Source: Saccharum officinarum
Taxonomy: Eukaryota > Streptophyta > Magnoliopsida > Poales > Poaceae
Length of the DNA: 64,000 nt
Direction: 5' to 3'
Assembly: GCA_020631735.1 (NCBI GenBank)
Contig: CM036170.1
Location: forward strand, 65,239,737-65,303,736
Shown here piece by piece: positions 31,421 to 43,599 of the stretch. The notes beneath the pieces were generated by a model. It ran no database searches and was not told the origin of the DNA. It saw nothing but the letters and a program-made list of their open reading frames with translations. A program made the translations under genes and the position numbers. Position 1 is the stretch's first letter. Each line of letters begins with the position of its first letter.

Positions 31421-31559
31421 TTGTAGAAGGAGGAAGAGATTATGCCACAGATTGAAAAAATGGTCAGGGTTCAATCGAAGATGATGGAAGATTTTCACCG
31501 CAGTAGATTCAAGTATCAATTTATGTATCGGACTAAAATCTGTCACTTTTGTATAATTA

Positions 31560-31999
31560 TTGTTGAACTAAATGCAAGGTCCCCGATTAACCAGGTGTTC
31601 AATTTGTTGAACTGTAAATGCTAGTAGATCTAAGTATCAGTTGATGTGTCGAACTGAAATCTACTCCCTTTGTTCCAAAATATCTATCGTTTTCGTTTCC
31701 CGAGAAACAACTTTGATAAAAATATATATTAAAAATATTAATATTTATGGTACATAATTGATACTATTGGAAAGATCTTTGAATCTAGTTTTTAATAAAT
31801 TGATTTGCAGATATAAATGTTACACGTATTTTCTACAAATTGAGTCAAACTTGCGGCACGAAAACCAAAAGCGACAGATAATTTGGAACAGAGGAGTATC
31901 AATTTTGTACAACTATTGTTGAACTAAATGCAAGGTGATTAATCAGGTGTTCAATTTATTAAACTATAAATGATAGTATATCCAAGTATCAATTAATGT
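31560..31999. repeat. Diverged direct duplication on both sides of the Stowaway MITE
   Basis: TGTTGAACTAAATGCAAGGT, then AGGTGTTCAATTTRTTRAACT and AAGTATCARTTRATGTGT, occurs at about 31561-31650 and again at about 31917-32002. Confidence 0.8.
31664..31896. mobile_element. Stowaway MITE (Tc1/mariner), 233 bp
   Basis: CTCCCTTTGTTCCAAAATATCT at the left pairs with AGATAATTTGGAACAGAGGAG at the right. TA dinucleotides flank both sides (31662-31663 and 31897-31898), the Stowaway target duplication. It is AT-rich inside. Confidence 0.92.
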
Positions 32000-32002
32000 G
32001 TT

Positions 32003-32253
32003 GGAGGTATCCTACTTCCCTGGACATTGGGCCCTGGTACAGGGGCAACCAATTTATTAAACTATGTATACACTCTCATACCACACCTTTCTCTCATCTA
32101 TTCTCCACTCTGCTCCCTTGCTCTGCTTCACACTGCTAGCGTCAGACGAAAGGCAGCCTCTCGCATGCTCACTGCTCCTTCACCTCCTACCTCGTAAGCA
32201 CACAAATCTTCAGCGTGCCGTCCCTGCTTATCTGCTCCATCCGGCCGTGTAAT
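32003..32253. other. Unassigned DNA
   Basis: CT-rich, with no gene recognised. The left edge of the gypsy fragment is near 32254. Confidence 0.35.
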
Positions 32254-33051
32254 TTAGATAGCCATGACCTGCCAACATGACAAAGGCCTATTTGGACTTA
32301 GAGTATGGGTCATAGGTGCATTAGATTCATGAGATTTCTCTTGGCTCTTAGAAGCAGCATACACAGCATTACAGTTCTCTTGAAGGATAGTATCACTGAC
32401 AAACTCGTTGAAAGTTGCACATTTGATATTGCACATGGCCTTCATCAATTTGGGACACAGCCCTCTTTTAAAACTTGCAATTTTCTTAACTTCCATATTA
32501 ACAAATTCTGGAGCATATCTTGATAAGTTGATGAAAGCATGTAGATATTCTGTTACGCTTTTGTCTCTTTGGGTGAGCTTCATAAACTCGGTGTGCTTGA
32601 TTGCCATGAGGCCAGCAGGAACGTAATGTCCCCGAAATGCTTCCTTGAACTGATCTCAAGCTACTTCCATATTCTCAGGCAGAGTATTCCGATGGTGACA
32701 CCACCAAACACCTGCAGGTCCTTGCAATTGTTGCGAAGCATATTCTGTTTTCATATTATCTGCCACCTTGAGCACACGGAACTTCTGTTCAATAGTGTTC
32801 AACCATTCGTCTACTTGAAGTGGTTCTTCTGCTTCTCGAAAAATAGGAGGCTCAGTATCCAAGAAATCTTTATAGTTGTTGTACTGGGCAGGCTCAGGTT
32901 CCTGATGGATATGGTTTCTGACACTCTCATCCAAGGCTCGCTGACTTTTGGCAAGCATTTGCAGCAACTCAGTAGAGGTAGGTTGCGGAGGAGACGATGG
33001 CGGTTCTGTATTGCCACGACTCCGACTGCTAGAGCGAAGCTGATGAGACAT
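32254..33051 (-). pseudogene. Gypsy gag (retrotransposon gag domain), one stop, truncated
   Basis: The ATG at 33051 begins SHQLRSSSRSRGN. The gag domain reads FLDTEPPIFREAEEPLQVDEWLNTIEQKF and LQGPAGVWWCHHRNTLPE. A TGA at 32658-32656 stands where the family has Trp (VA-stop-DQFKEAF, normally W). The same frame then continues: GHYVPAGLMAIKHTEF, SVTEYLHAFINLSRYAPE, to 32254. No zinc knuckle or pol follows. Confidence 0.85.
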
Positions 33052-34406
33052 CTGTAAGTAGGGGAAACTAGTAAGCATTGATGACGTCGGAAGGCTGCTG
33101 ACGAATTATATAAGCATGCGGAAGAGATTGTATCCAACTATCCAATTTCCAATCTCAAAAGAGGGAAATTTCTTGGTTTGAGGTACGGATCTTCTGACAA
33201 GATAGAGAATGACATCCAAGGAAAAAAGGTTCACGAGAAGATAACGCATTGGTGTAGCTCTGTAATGGATCATGACTAGCAATCTTTGATACCTGCGCGT
33301 GCCGAGCAGCACAACCTTGTGTCGCGCGCCAGAGGAGGCTCCCGGTTTCGTCGCGGCACCATGGAGTACTAATCGCAACACCATTACCGAACACACACCC
33401 ATGAGGAATCCTCATGTGTCAGGAATTAGGCGTGTAGAAACAGTATCATCCAAAGAGAGGGTAGCAAACAAGGATGGATACAAGGGTAGAAACAATAGAG
33501 AGGCGAGTTGCAGATCAAAACACATCCCCACTCGAGGAGATACATCTTGACATTGTGTCTTGCTTTCTTTCACGGGCCAGGTATGAATTGGGCTTCAAGG
33601 CTGACACTACTAACCACTCCACTAGGTTGGTTGACTACCACAATTCTTCACGAAAGAAATGCAACCATTTATGGGACAACTGTTTGGAGGGAAGGAAATT
33701 TTGAAAGAATGGGATAAGCAATTTATAAGGGAGGGAATAATGCAGAATGCAATGTATGATGCGAACATGGTGCATGCACGAACCGTACGTCCTTACAAAC
33801 CTAGGAAGAATTGCAAAATTCTAGCGTATAGTTCGGTGGCATACACACGTTCTCTTAATAACGATAACTAGTCGTTCTACAGGAAACGTTGTTAGTGTAC
33901 CTGCAGAAAATTGCATTTCAGCCCAACAATTCCCAATATAGCACACAAGAAAGCGGTAAACTAAATACTTTCTATACATACATCCCCCGATGTATATACT
34001 TCAGTATCAAAGCTACCCGACAGATATACCCACAATTAAGTACTTTCATAATCACATGATTAAACATGTAAGTATGCGAGTAACCACGACTACTCTCCCC
34101 TAGACCGACGGTTGGACGGTTATGCTCTCACAACTCCCACTTACCAAGGCGTAGAGGTATTTTGATCCATACATTACCACCCAAGCGGAATGGCATTCAT
34201 ACAATAGCACGCCGTATGGATAACGAAACAGAAAACAAGCAAGAACCCCCAAGTTAGTACCTTAATATGCCACCTAATAGTCCTTATTTGGGCATATAGG
34301 ATATGACCACTGGCACTCTTTAGATTAGAATTAAAATTTTTCACAAAAACTTTTGTTTAAATACACAAATGAAGTGTTTACTATTGAATCTTGCTCCGAT
34401 ACCAGC
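33052..34406 (-). other. Untranslated leader of the gypsy element with primer-binding site
   Basis: The primer-binding site TGGTATCGGAGC (minus strand, about 34404-34393) abuts the LTR. The rest has no long conserved frame. Confidence 0.65.
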
Positions 34407-37400
34407 TGTAATGGAACCGTCCAAATTATAAGAGCACAAGTTCAAAAACAATCGCCGAAACGATCAAATTCTCAAACTTGAGCCCATATAACTCCGGTAG
34501 TCCACGAAATCACGAGGGATTTCAAACCAAACCGAGAGCAACCGGATCGTAATGATTCAACATAACACAACACTTGTTACAACAGTTCAAAAGTAATCTC
34601 ATACATCGGAGTACAATTATTTTTATTACAAACCAAAGTAAAGATTTGCGGAAGCAACATAATTTCTAAAACCAATTGAGGTCAAATACTGCCAGTACAT
34701 AGTCACATCCTGCAAAAGCATACCAGAAGAGATACTACGGAGACCATGCCCATATGGTCTAGTCTTCACGCCCACATGACGAAGACAATACTTGCAGCAA
34801 CAAGTACGAATCTGCTACCTGCAACATGTGGGAATGAACCCTGAGTACGAAAAGGTACTCAGCTAGACTTACCCGCCAAAAACCAGAAACAACGGTGACA
34901 CCAAGGAGTATGCGAGGCTTTATAGGGTGGGCTAGCTTGACTCATTTGCAGAAAAGCTTATTACAGATAAGTAATCATTAATGCTTAAGCATCGAGTTAA
35001 TAATCATTAACATGTCATCTAGATTAGCACCTGTACTAGAGCAATCACTTTATTAGGAGCAAACAATATTAACCATAGCAGGTATAATAAGGCCATCATC
35101 ATCATTATCATCAATTCTGAACCATCATTAATAATTAGTGTATCTACGCTGGAGATAACCAGTCAAGTTTCTCACTATCCGGGAGAGACGGCGACTCGAA
35201 TCGATTCCAACTCAGCTGAGGGGTTATTCCTGACACTCACCCGACAAACCCCGCTAAAGGCAGCCGTAGATAACCTTTGGTACAACTCAGGGTGGGCCCG
35301 AACAGCGCCGCGTTCTCGGGGATACCAGTGGCCAGGATGCTCAGGACTTTTAACTCACCTGCCCTTGGACCCTCTGGCTCCCTTCCGAGGCGACTTTCAC
35401 TTTTCGACTTCGCAGCCTGAGTTGAGCTACTAGGCTTCGTGGTCAGCAACCTCAGGCCGGCCAACTAAATGTCTGGCATGCGTTCAAAATGACATAGAAG
35501 GCTCCAGGTCTCGGTCCTTAATCGACACATACGGGAATAGATCCACACCCAAGACTTTCATGCCTTGCTGTTTCACTATCATCATCCCGTCCGGTCTCAT
35601 TTTATTTTATTACACATGGTTCACTTCCACGATAGCAAATATAGCCAACCGTGACCTGATAAAGCCCTATATCTCGCAGGTGATAGGAAATCATCTGACT
35701 TCTACCGGTCTAATTTAGCAGGGCTAAGCATAGATACGATCCTGTCTACTTAGGATTCAAGGTTCGAATTGCTGGACAAGGAGTGTTATCAATGCAGCAA
35801 GGGTTTCCATCTAACTCCTATCACGTAATGCAACAATACATATAACATGTATAGATAGATAATTGCTTTGAAAGTAGGAAGCTTATAATGCTCCGGGGCT
35901 CGCCTTAACCGAAAGAAGAGAGATCAAGGTTCGGCTTCAAGAATGATTCCCACGTCTTCTCCGGCTTCGTCGGACTGGACCTCCAGTTCTCGAACGGACT
36001 TCAACTTCGGGTTCCACGCCCAGCGGAACTTCGCTTGTAACACGATTCTCGGCACACCTATTGCATGTATATGCATCCAATGAATTTCATGTATGCATCA
36101 AAAAATGACATGATGATTTATGGACGTGCATGAATGATGTGAAGATGAATGCAATGACATTGCAACGTTGTAAGCACAAAACCAAGTTATGTGGTGCTCT
36201 ATTCAAATCACTTCAAGATTAGGTGCAAAATTTTCTCTCCGATATTAACTCGTTTGAACACCTCTAAGAAACCACTAGGTTCCACAAGGCTAAGACTAAA
36301 CACACATATAACAAGATTCCAACAATCTAGTATTTACCACATAATATCAACAGTAGCTAAGAAAACTCACAACTGGAGTTCTACAAATCCAAATGACCTG
36401 AAAGAGGACATTCTGGAAAGCTTATGAAATTTTCTATATTTTATTTAGAAACATCTAAGCATGATTTCATCATTTACCAAGTTAAAATAGCATATGTACA
36501 GAATCTGTTCTAAAAGACAGACAGCACTGCCAAAACTGAACCCAGCTTGGAACAGCTGTCATTTCTAAACTATAAGTCCAAATGCTACCAAAATTTACCA
36601 GAAACTAGTTCATGAAATTCTCAACAACTTTGCTATAGACCACCAAGCATGAAAACATCATTATTATAGGTTAATTCTCTGAGCTAGCAATTCTGTCCAG
36701 AAATAGCAGAATCACTAATTTAAATATTTAGTGACGATTCAAAGGCACAATTGGACCAAACTAAGTTTACCAACTTGTTGTGCATATCAAAGGAACATCA
36801 GAAAGTATAATGCCAACTTCTAAATAAATTATTTAATATTCTTTTATAATTTATTTAGTTAATTAGGTGATTAAAGAAACATACAGTAAAACTATATATA
36901 AAAATCTACAAAATTTACAGTAGCCACCTAATGCTTCACATAGGCTACCATAAAAATCTCACTTCATTTTGACAAGCAGATATGGAGATATCAAAAATAA
37001 CAGATGGCAGGTCTATTTCTAGCATAAATAGGAAACCCTATTGAAAAGTATCAAACAACAGATTTCATATCTTTCCTAACATCTTTCTAACATAAGAACA
37101 ACACTCACTAAGTTTCACCCTTACTGGATCTATAGAAAAATTATGAAAATTCACACAGGATCCATTCAAGCAACCAAGATAGTTATATAACTCCACCAAA
37201 CTACATCCAAATTGCATGAAAATTTAACCATAAGCTATTCATGGTATGAGAAGTTCACTATAAAAATTTCATGTCATTTGGAGCTTCACAGAAAGAGATA
37301 TCATTTTCTCCTTTTTCTACATGAATAAAAGATATAATTAATAACTATTTGTTTCATCACAAAACATGGCACATATTATATTTTTATAATAAACTAGACA

Positions 37401-39374
37401 TTATGTAGAGCACACCACAATTTAAAGCACCTCATTTGGACCTCTAGAACAGGAGATACACATTTTCAAAGTTGGAGTACAAATCAATTATTTGAAATAA
37501 TGAAATAGAACAAAATCTAAACCAACTAAACCGGCCGGCCCGATTAAGCTAGCTCGGCCCACGGCGGCCCAAGCAAGCAACACAGGGGGGAATCCCGCGT
37601 GGCGACATGCGGGCCCCGCCCGTCGGGGACACCGGACAGGGGAGCGACTCCGGCCGACGATTGCTCGCCGCCGGTGACCCTTCCGACGAAGACGAGCGCT
37701 CCATCGCGCCCTCCGTGTCACCCCACACCTCGTCACACCATTTTCCCCAACTAAACTTCACCGGAGTACGCTCACCGACGGCCCAGGCGGACGGCGGCGC
37801 TCGGCTCCCGTCGTCGATGACGAAAACGACCCCGATTGAGGCAAACCTCGGTACCTACCCACTCTACGTCACTCCACTAACTCGATGAACCCGACATCTA
37901 GGCAAGAGGAAGGCCACAGTGGCGTAGCCACGGCGGTGGAGAAGCTCGGCGGCGCTTCGAGCAAGGCGGTGGAGAAGAAGGGACCTTTTCCGTTCTACCC
38001 GGAGCTCTGCTGGCTCAGCTGAGGGATGTAGCGTGTAGGGGAGGTCATGGCGGAGGTTTTGGCCAAGCCGATTTGGAAATGGCACGGTGGTGCACGCACA
38101 CGAGCTCGTCGGAGCTCACGGTGGCGATGGTGGCGTAGCTCTCTGCTTCGGTGGAGACAGAAGGGAGGGAGGGGCGAATGCTGGCACTGGCAACGAGCTG
38201 GGACAGCTTTGGAGGCCCCCTGGCCGGACACGCGGCCTCCTCGTCGGTGTACGGCTGCCAGGTGGCGGGCGCGACCTGGCGCTGTCGGCCACCAGGCCCA
38301 TGCCGAGATGGCTATCAGTGTTCCCCTAGCCGACTGTCAGCCCAACTTTGCCCCCTAACAACTCCTAAACCAGCTCGATTTAGCGATAGGTTATATTAGA
38401 AAACTTGTAGACCTACATGTGATCTCCAATTTTGTCAATATGGACTTGAGCTAGTTCAGTCTGGATTGGAAGATAAAAGGTCCCAAAGGGAGGCACCTTG
38501 AAACTGAAACCGAGATTCAGTCAACTCACTCGACTGAAACCTGATTTTCACAGCACTCTATCTCCTAAGCCATTGAGAATTAGAGGATGGTGTTATTAAC
38601 AATATTGGAGAGCTAAGTGAGTGCTACAAAAGTGTCAATATGGGTTAGAGCTAGTTCAACACAGTTTGAGATTTATAATGCTCCAAAGGTGGGCACATGA
38701 AACTGAAATGTCCCAATTTTTTGACTTAGAAATAATTCTAAGTGTTGGGCAGTCCTCTTACTGCCTTGTGGGCCCAGTTTGAGTAGGTTCTAGGCATTTT
38801 CATGAGATGACCCCAAAACAACTTTTGTTCCTCATGAAATTTGGCACAAACTTTGTTAGGTGGCACAGCCATGCAAAAACTTTAGGCTATACTTTTTGTC
38901 AGGTCAAACAAGGAAGGTCCTAATGGTCAACTAGTCAAAGCATGGGTCAGGATGGAATTAGGGCATGGTATAAACATAAACCCTATGTCATTTTGGATTA
39001 CTAGCATGCTACAACTATTGATAAGGCCCTAATCACAAAGTAGCATCACATAAGCATGAAAGTTTCACAAGTAGGCATTGAAACACTATTAATATAACTA
39101 ATGAAACATTACTAACAAAATTATTGAGACCTAATGTTGCCTATGTTTCAGGAGCATATTTCACATGTTTTCAAGCATAGCAAACTTAGCACATGTACTA
39201 GCATGGTCCAGATACATGATATTATCACTGGCACCCATAACATACATATGTTGCAATGTTGCAAGGTCATGTTTCAAGAAGGATGCACATGAAATGACGA
39301 TGCTTATGGTAATGTCATGCCATGATCATGCATTATGAATGCATTATGAGGCTAAATAACACCAGGGTGTTACA
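34407..39374 (-). repeat. Long gypsy LTR (about 4.97 kb)
   Basis: On the plus strand it starts TGTAATGGAACCGTCC beside the primer-binding site. The other end is placed at GGGTGTTACA (39374), giving TGTAACACC...CATTACA on the sense strand. It is AT-rich except for a GC island at 37530-38360 with chance open frames. The section near 35150-35760 is recognisably related, in the opposite orientation, to 60720-61330. The outer end rests on the TG/CA match alone. Confidence 0.6.
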
Positions 39375-40690
39375 CCTGCTCTCTCCCGCACGCTGTGCCC
39401 ACCGGCCGAGCGTGATGCGCGCCTTGCTCTCTCCTCGTCGCGCGAGCGGCCGACGGCCGAGTGCCACGCACGCTTCCCGCTCTCTCCTCGAAGGCAGACC
39501 CGCATGGATAGCACCCGACGGTGGCACGACATCCCCTAGCGGCAGTGCGGTGTTCTCTTCCTCGCTCTCGATGACCCCCTCCCTACCCTTGTCCTCATCT
39601 CCAACCTCCACGACCAACGGTGGCGACAGCAGGCCCTTCTCGACACCTCGAGTGGATCTTTCAACCTTTGCAGTCCTCACCGGTGGGGCGCGAGCGTCCC
39701 GCTGCTGTTGGGTTCACCGGTGGAAACGCCCAGGCCCACGCGTCGAGGAAGAAAGGTCACGGTGGGGAACGGGCCTGAGCGCACAAATGCGGAAACAAAC
39801 GAGGGCAATTCGGTGATTCACCACTTTTAGCTGGTTTTAGATGGGTTGGAACAACTAAGAGCAACTCCATTTGGCTAAAATTACTAGCCAAATTTCATAC
39901 TTTAGCCATTTTATAAAATAGAAAGCTCCTCAAAAAAAAGAAGAGGTTTGCAACAGTCATGTTATTTCTCATCTGATAGCTAGCACCCAGGATTGCCTTT
40001 ATATGGTCCTGTTGGAGTCTACTTTTTGCAATATAAATTCTAAAATAGCCCCCAAAACAAGAATAACCAAGTTGTTGGAGTTGCTGTAATGAAATAATGG
40101 GGTTCCCATTAGATAATAAGTCTTTTTGCTAGTTTTAGCTGTGGCTATTTGGGTCCACCATAGCTAAACAGGCCGAAGTCTCTTTCTCATGATTAAGGTT
40201 CATTCCAATCTATGAATTTTGTAGGATGCTACTACTCGATCCTAGACCCAGCACAATGATGTTTTCCCCTTACATGAACTTCAGATCCAGAATCGATCAA
40301 ATGCCTTACCCCTCTCTCTTCAAGAAATCCAAGCAGGTTTCATATGCACATGCACTTTATACTTGAATCTCACAAATATGCATTTTATACGAATCTCGGA
40401 GCATATCAAACCTGGGGTCCCACCATCTCATCCTGCCAGCTGGCCCTACCGGTCCCCGTACATCGCAGCAGTCAGCAGCAACTGCGGAACCGCCTGCCCC
40501 TGATGAATTTTGCTCCGCAGCAACCAACCGCATCAGACTTCAGAGTTCAAAACCGCTCGCGTCGCGCCCTGTCCCTCCACCTCCATCACCACCACTTCTC
40601 CCTCCACCCCTGCTCTGCTTCGTTCGAACTCCTCGCTTCCCTCCACGTCTCAATGTCTCACCCAATCCACGATCCGAGAACGCGATCGCC
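39375..40690. other. Intergenic DNA and promoter region of the next gene
   Basis: GC-rich open frames at 39375-39820 have no recognisable domain. The AT-rich stretch 39830-40200 contains AACTCCATTTGGCTAAAATTAC-type text seen in grass MITEs. Bases about 40430-40690 are the likely CT-rich 5' leader. Confidence 0.4.
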
Positions 40691-42190
40691 ATGGAGCAAG
40701 ACGAGCGCGAGGTCCCTGACCTACCCAAGGGGAAGGAGCACGAGCAGGGAGGCGGTGCTCCGGTGCCGGGCGGGGTGGCCGGTGCCGAGGGCGGCCTGGC
40801 GCGCGGGGCCGCTTCATCGGAGCAGGAGAGCGTCTCGGTGGCCGGCAATGACGGTTGTCGTGCCGCGGTTGGGTCGGAGAGCGAAGGGGAGGAGGATATT
40901 GAGGCGATCTTTGCTTCGGTGAGGCGAGTATTGATTCTGAAATCCGGAATGCCCCGTTCTTGATTTCGTTCTTGGTTCGTTGTAACAGGAAGCTTCGACG
41001 GAGGAGTTGGGAGGGGTCGCTCTGGCGAGCAATGCTGGTCGTGGCGATGCGCTGGGGAGCGGCCGGAACGAAGACCCTGCGACGATTCGCTTCGGTAAGG
41101 CTTCCGCCGCATCCCGAAGTGCTCCCCTGTTCTTGTTTGTCTTCTTGATTCTGAGTTTCTAACTGAACATGGATTTCTCAGAGCTTCGAGGGTTTCGACC
41201 GACCAGGCGAGCGGTCACGCACGCAATGCCGCCGTCGTCCTACCGCCGCCTGCCGCTCCGAAGCAGGAAGCAGTACAGCCCGACCCGCTTCATCTTCGCG
41301 GGAGACGCAGCGTCGGGCATCGCCAATGCTCATGATCCTGGCACTGGCACGTCAGAAGCAGCAAGCGGCCCACTGCCCACTGCCAGCCTCGCCTCAATGT
41401 CGGCGACGTCGCGATCCGCCGGTGTCTCTTCAGTGGCCAATGCCGGGCATGGCGCCAAGAACGAAGCGATGGTCTCGACGGCGATGAGACGCTCTGGTAA
41501 GGTGTAGTGTATATAGCCCAAATGCATTCATTCTTTTTTTTTGATTCAATGCATTCGTTCTTTGATGTCTTCGCGATGCATCTGATCGAACGCGTCTGCC
41601 AGAGATTGACGTTGCGGTTGACAAGTCGTGCTCCGACGATCACAACACCGAGTCGAAGGATGTGGAAGCGGCGCGGGCATCCTCGTCATGCCGCCATCCT
41701 TCTCGTAGCAGGAAGCAGCGCCGCCCTGATCGCTGCATCTCCGACCCCAAGGAAGACGCCGGGGCCGCAGCCGCAGCCCGTGCAAAGGCTCGTCGGGGTA
41801 ACGTCGTCCTCGACAGGTTCCTCACCTATCTGGTCCGCACCTCGCCGGAACAGAGGCCGGAGTGGGTGAGGAACATCACGGCAGACGATGTCGGAGTACT
41901 GGGGCAGCGCGACAGCAATGTCTCGAGGACGGTGTCAGAGGACAGTCTAGAAGGGCCGCCTGACGGGAGCCCAAGGATCCTCGCCATTGTTGCCATTCTC
42001 GGCGCTTCCCTGGCGCTCAGCTTGGTCTCGTGCGTGCTCTTGTACATCGTCGGTCAGAGAACAGCCTCTGGGCTGCCCGACACGCACCAGAAGAAGGTAA
42101 GCGTCTTACTTCTGAGTTCAGATGAGTGATGACCGATTGCTGGTCTGCTGCTTCTTCTGGGTTCTGACGTGCATGTCTGTTCTTCAGTGA
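40691..42190 (+). CDS. Unknown protein with C-terminal membrane anchor, five exons
   Basis: Exons are 40691-40918, 40989-41094, 41182-41496, 41603-42096 and 42188-42190 (the stop codon alone). Every junction is GT-AG and all phases agree, giving 381 residues with no internal stop, so I regard it as a real gene. The N terminus is Gly/Glu-rich and acidic (GSESEGEEDIEAIFAS). The middle is Ser/Arg-rich (PSSYRRLPLRSRKQYSP; SCRHPSRSRKQRRPDR). A short ordered segment reads NVVLDRFLTYLVRTSPEQR. One hydrophobic span near the end (ILAIVAILGASLALSLVSCV) is followed by a short tail ending in HQKK. That layout fits a tail-anchored membrane protein facing the cytosol. I recognise no domain. If the last intron is retained, the protein gains about 11 residues and stops at 42127. 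Confidence 0.75.
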
Positions 42191-43059
42191 GCGATCTGAA
42201 TGGTTCAACTTCAGCTTCAGTTGTTCTTCAGTGAGCGATCTGAATAAGGTCCTTTAGTTCAGCGTTCAGCAAAGGCTGCAAACCATAGCTAAGGTCCTTC
42301 AGTTCATGTGTTGTTGCCAAGTAGTGAAATGTGAAATCCTTAGTTGCAAATCTGTAATAAGTGGAAGTAGTTTTTGCCCGGAAAGTTTACTGCTGTGGGG
42401 AATGGAACCGAGTTATTGCTGTTCACTATATAAGTTCTGTACATCTGCTTTTCAGAATGACAGGAAGGTGATTTTCTTTTTTGTGTGTTTGAACTCCCAG
42501 CTTTGCAGTTTCCGAATTCTTATATCCATTTAGTCTATCTATACAATACTGTTAAAAGATGAAAATATACACTGTTAGACTTTGGGATTAGCAATTCTTC
42601 ACGGGCCTGAGTTTTTTTTCTTTTTCTCAGGCAGAGCCATTGGATGATGATCTAACGGCTAAAGATTATGCATTGTTCATCTTACTCCTCTCACCACTGC
42701 ACCATTGAGTCCTATTGTTTTTTACAAAGAAAGGCAACATTGAGTGTATATATACATGTGTTCAACTGGATGTACCTGAAACTTTTATCCAAATTATTGA
42801 ATTTGAGAAAAGATCGACCAACGTAGTATAACAAGTACTAACTACCCGAGTTGTCTGTGTGACTGTGTCAATCATCATGATCCTCTCTCCATCCTGAAAT
42901 ATAAGGGTTTATTGTAAACGTGTGAGATATAAAAGACGGGCTAGAAAATTCACAAAAATAAAAAAAGAGTGAACGTGTGAGATTAAAAAATGCTGGTCAC
43001 ATATCAAAAACCAATAAAATATTGGTTTAAAATGAGTGAAGAGATTTAAAAAGACTAGT
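42191..43059. other. 3' region of the anchored-protein gene and intergenic DNA
   Basis: The likely 3' UTR extends to about 42560. A short direct repeat (TTCTTCAGTGAGCGATCTGAAT) sits at 42181 and 42224. Beyond it is AT-rich DNA without genes. Confidence 0.5.
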
Positions 43060-43190
43060 ACAGCCTGTTCACTTGACTGAAAATAAGCGGCTGAAAGTGC
43101 TGTTGGCTGGTTTGTTGTGAGAGAAAACACGGCTGACTGGCTGAAAATAAGCGGCTGAAAGCTTAAGCGAACGGACTGACTGACGACTGG
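43060..43190. mobile_element. hAT-type MITE
   Basis: CAGCCTGTTCACTTGACTG at the left is mirrored by GCTTAAGCGAACGG at the right. It contains two copies of CTGAAAATAAGCGGCTGAAA. The family is common in sorghum-like grasses. Confidence 0.6.
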
Positions 43191-43599
43191 TTCCTTGATC
43201 TGGCGGTTGGTGCAACACAACAGACAAGACCTAGGATAAAATCTATGATCATGTTGACACCATGAGAGATCTAGAGAAAAAGAAATAACCGTGTACTTAG
43301 AAAACAATGCATGACTGTCTAGCAAGTGGTGCACTCAATACAAGACGAAGGTTGTGGAGTTGTGTATGCCTAGAAAACAATACATGCAACAAGGGGCTAG
43401 GACTTCTACTATCAACTCCAGAGCTTCAAACTAGAGTTGTGTATGTCTAGTAGGTCAAGTCGCTATTTGTTTTCCTGTAAATCGCCTTCTTGTAAAACTA
43501 AGGTGGCATGGGACTCAGAAAGTCGAACCCCACCCAAAAAATGGATTGGCGTAGCTTGCGCCACTTATAGGCTTTGTAATTTATGCTCTTATCTTATAA

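Larger units (their letters stand above)
32254..39374 (-). mobile_element. Ty3/gypsy element fragment with an LTR of about 5 kb
   Basis: On the minus strand: LTR (39374-34407), a primer-binding site (GCTGGTATCGGAGC just after 34407), a noncoding leader of about 1.35 kb, then partial gag (33051-32254). The rest of the element is missing on the left. The long LTR and TGTAACACC start recall the Tekay/Del group, but lineage cannot be set without pol. Confidence 0.8.

Noticed and set aside
37488..38400. Candidate genes in the GC island of the long LTR
   Set aside because: Low-complexity products, overlapping frames on both strands, no splice or domain support.
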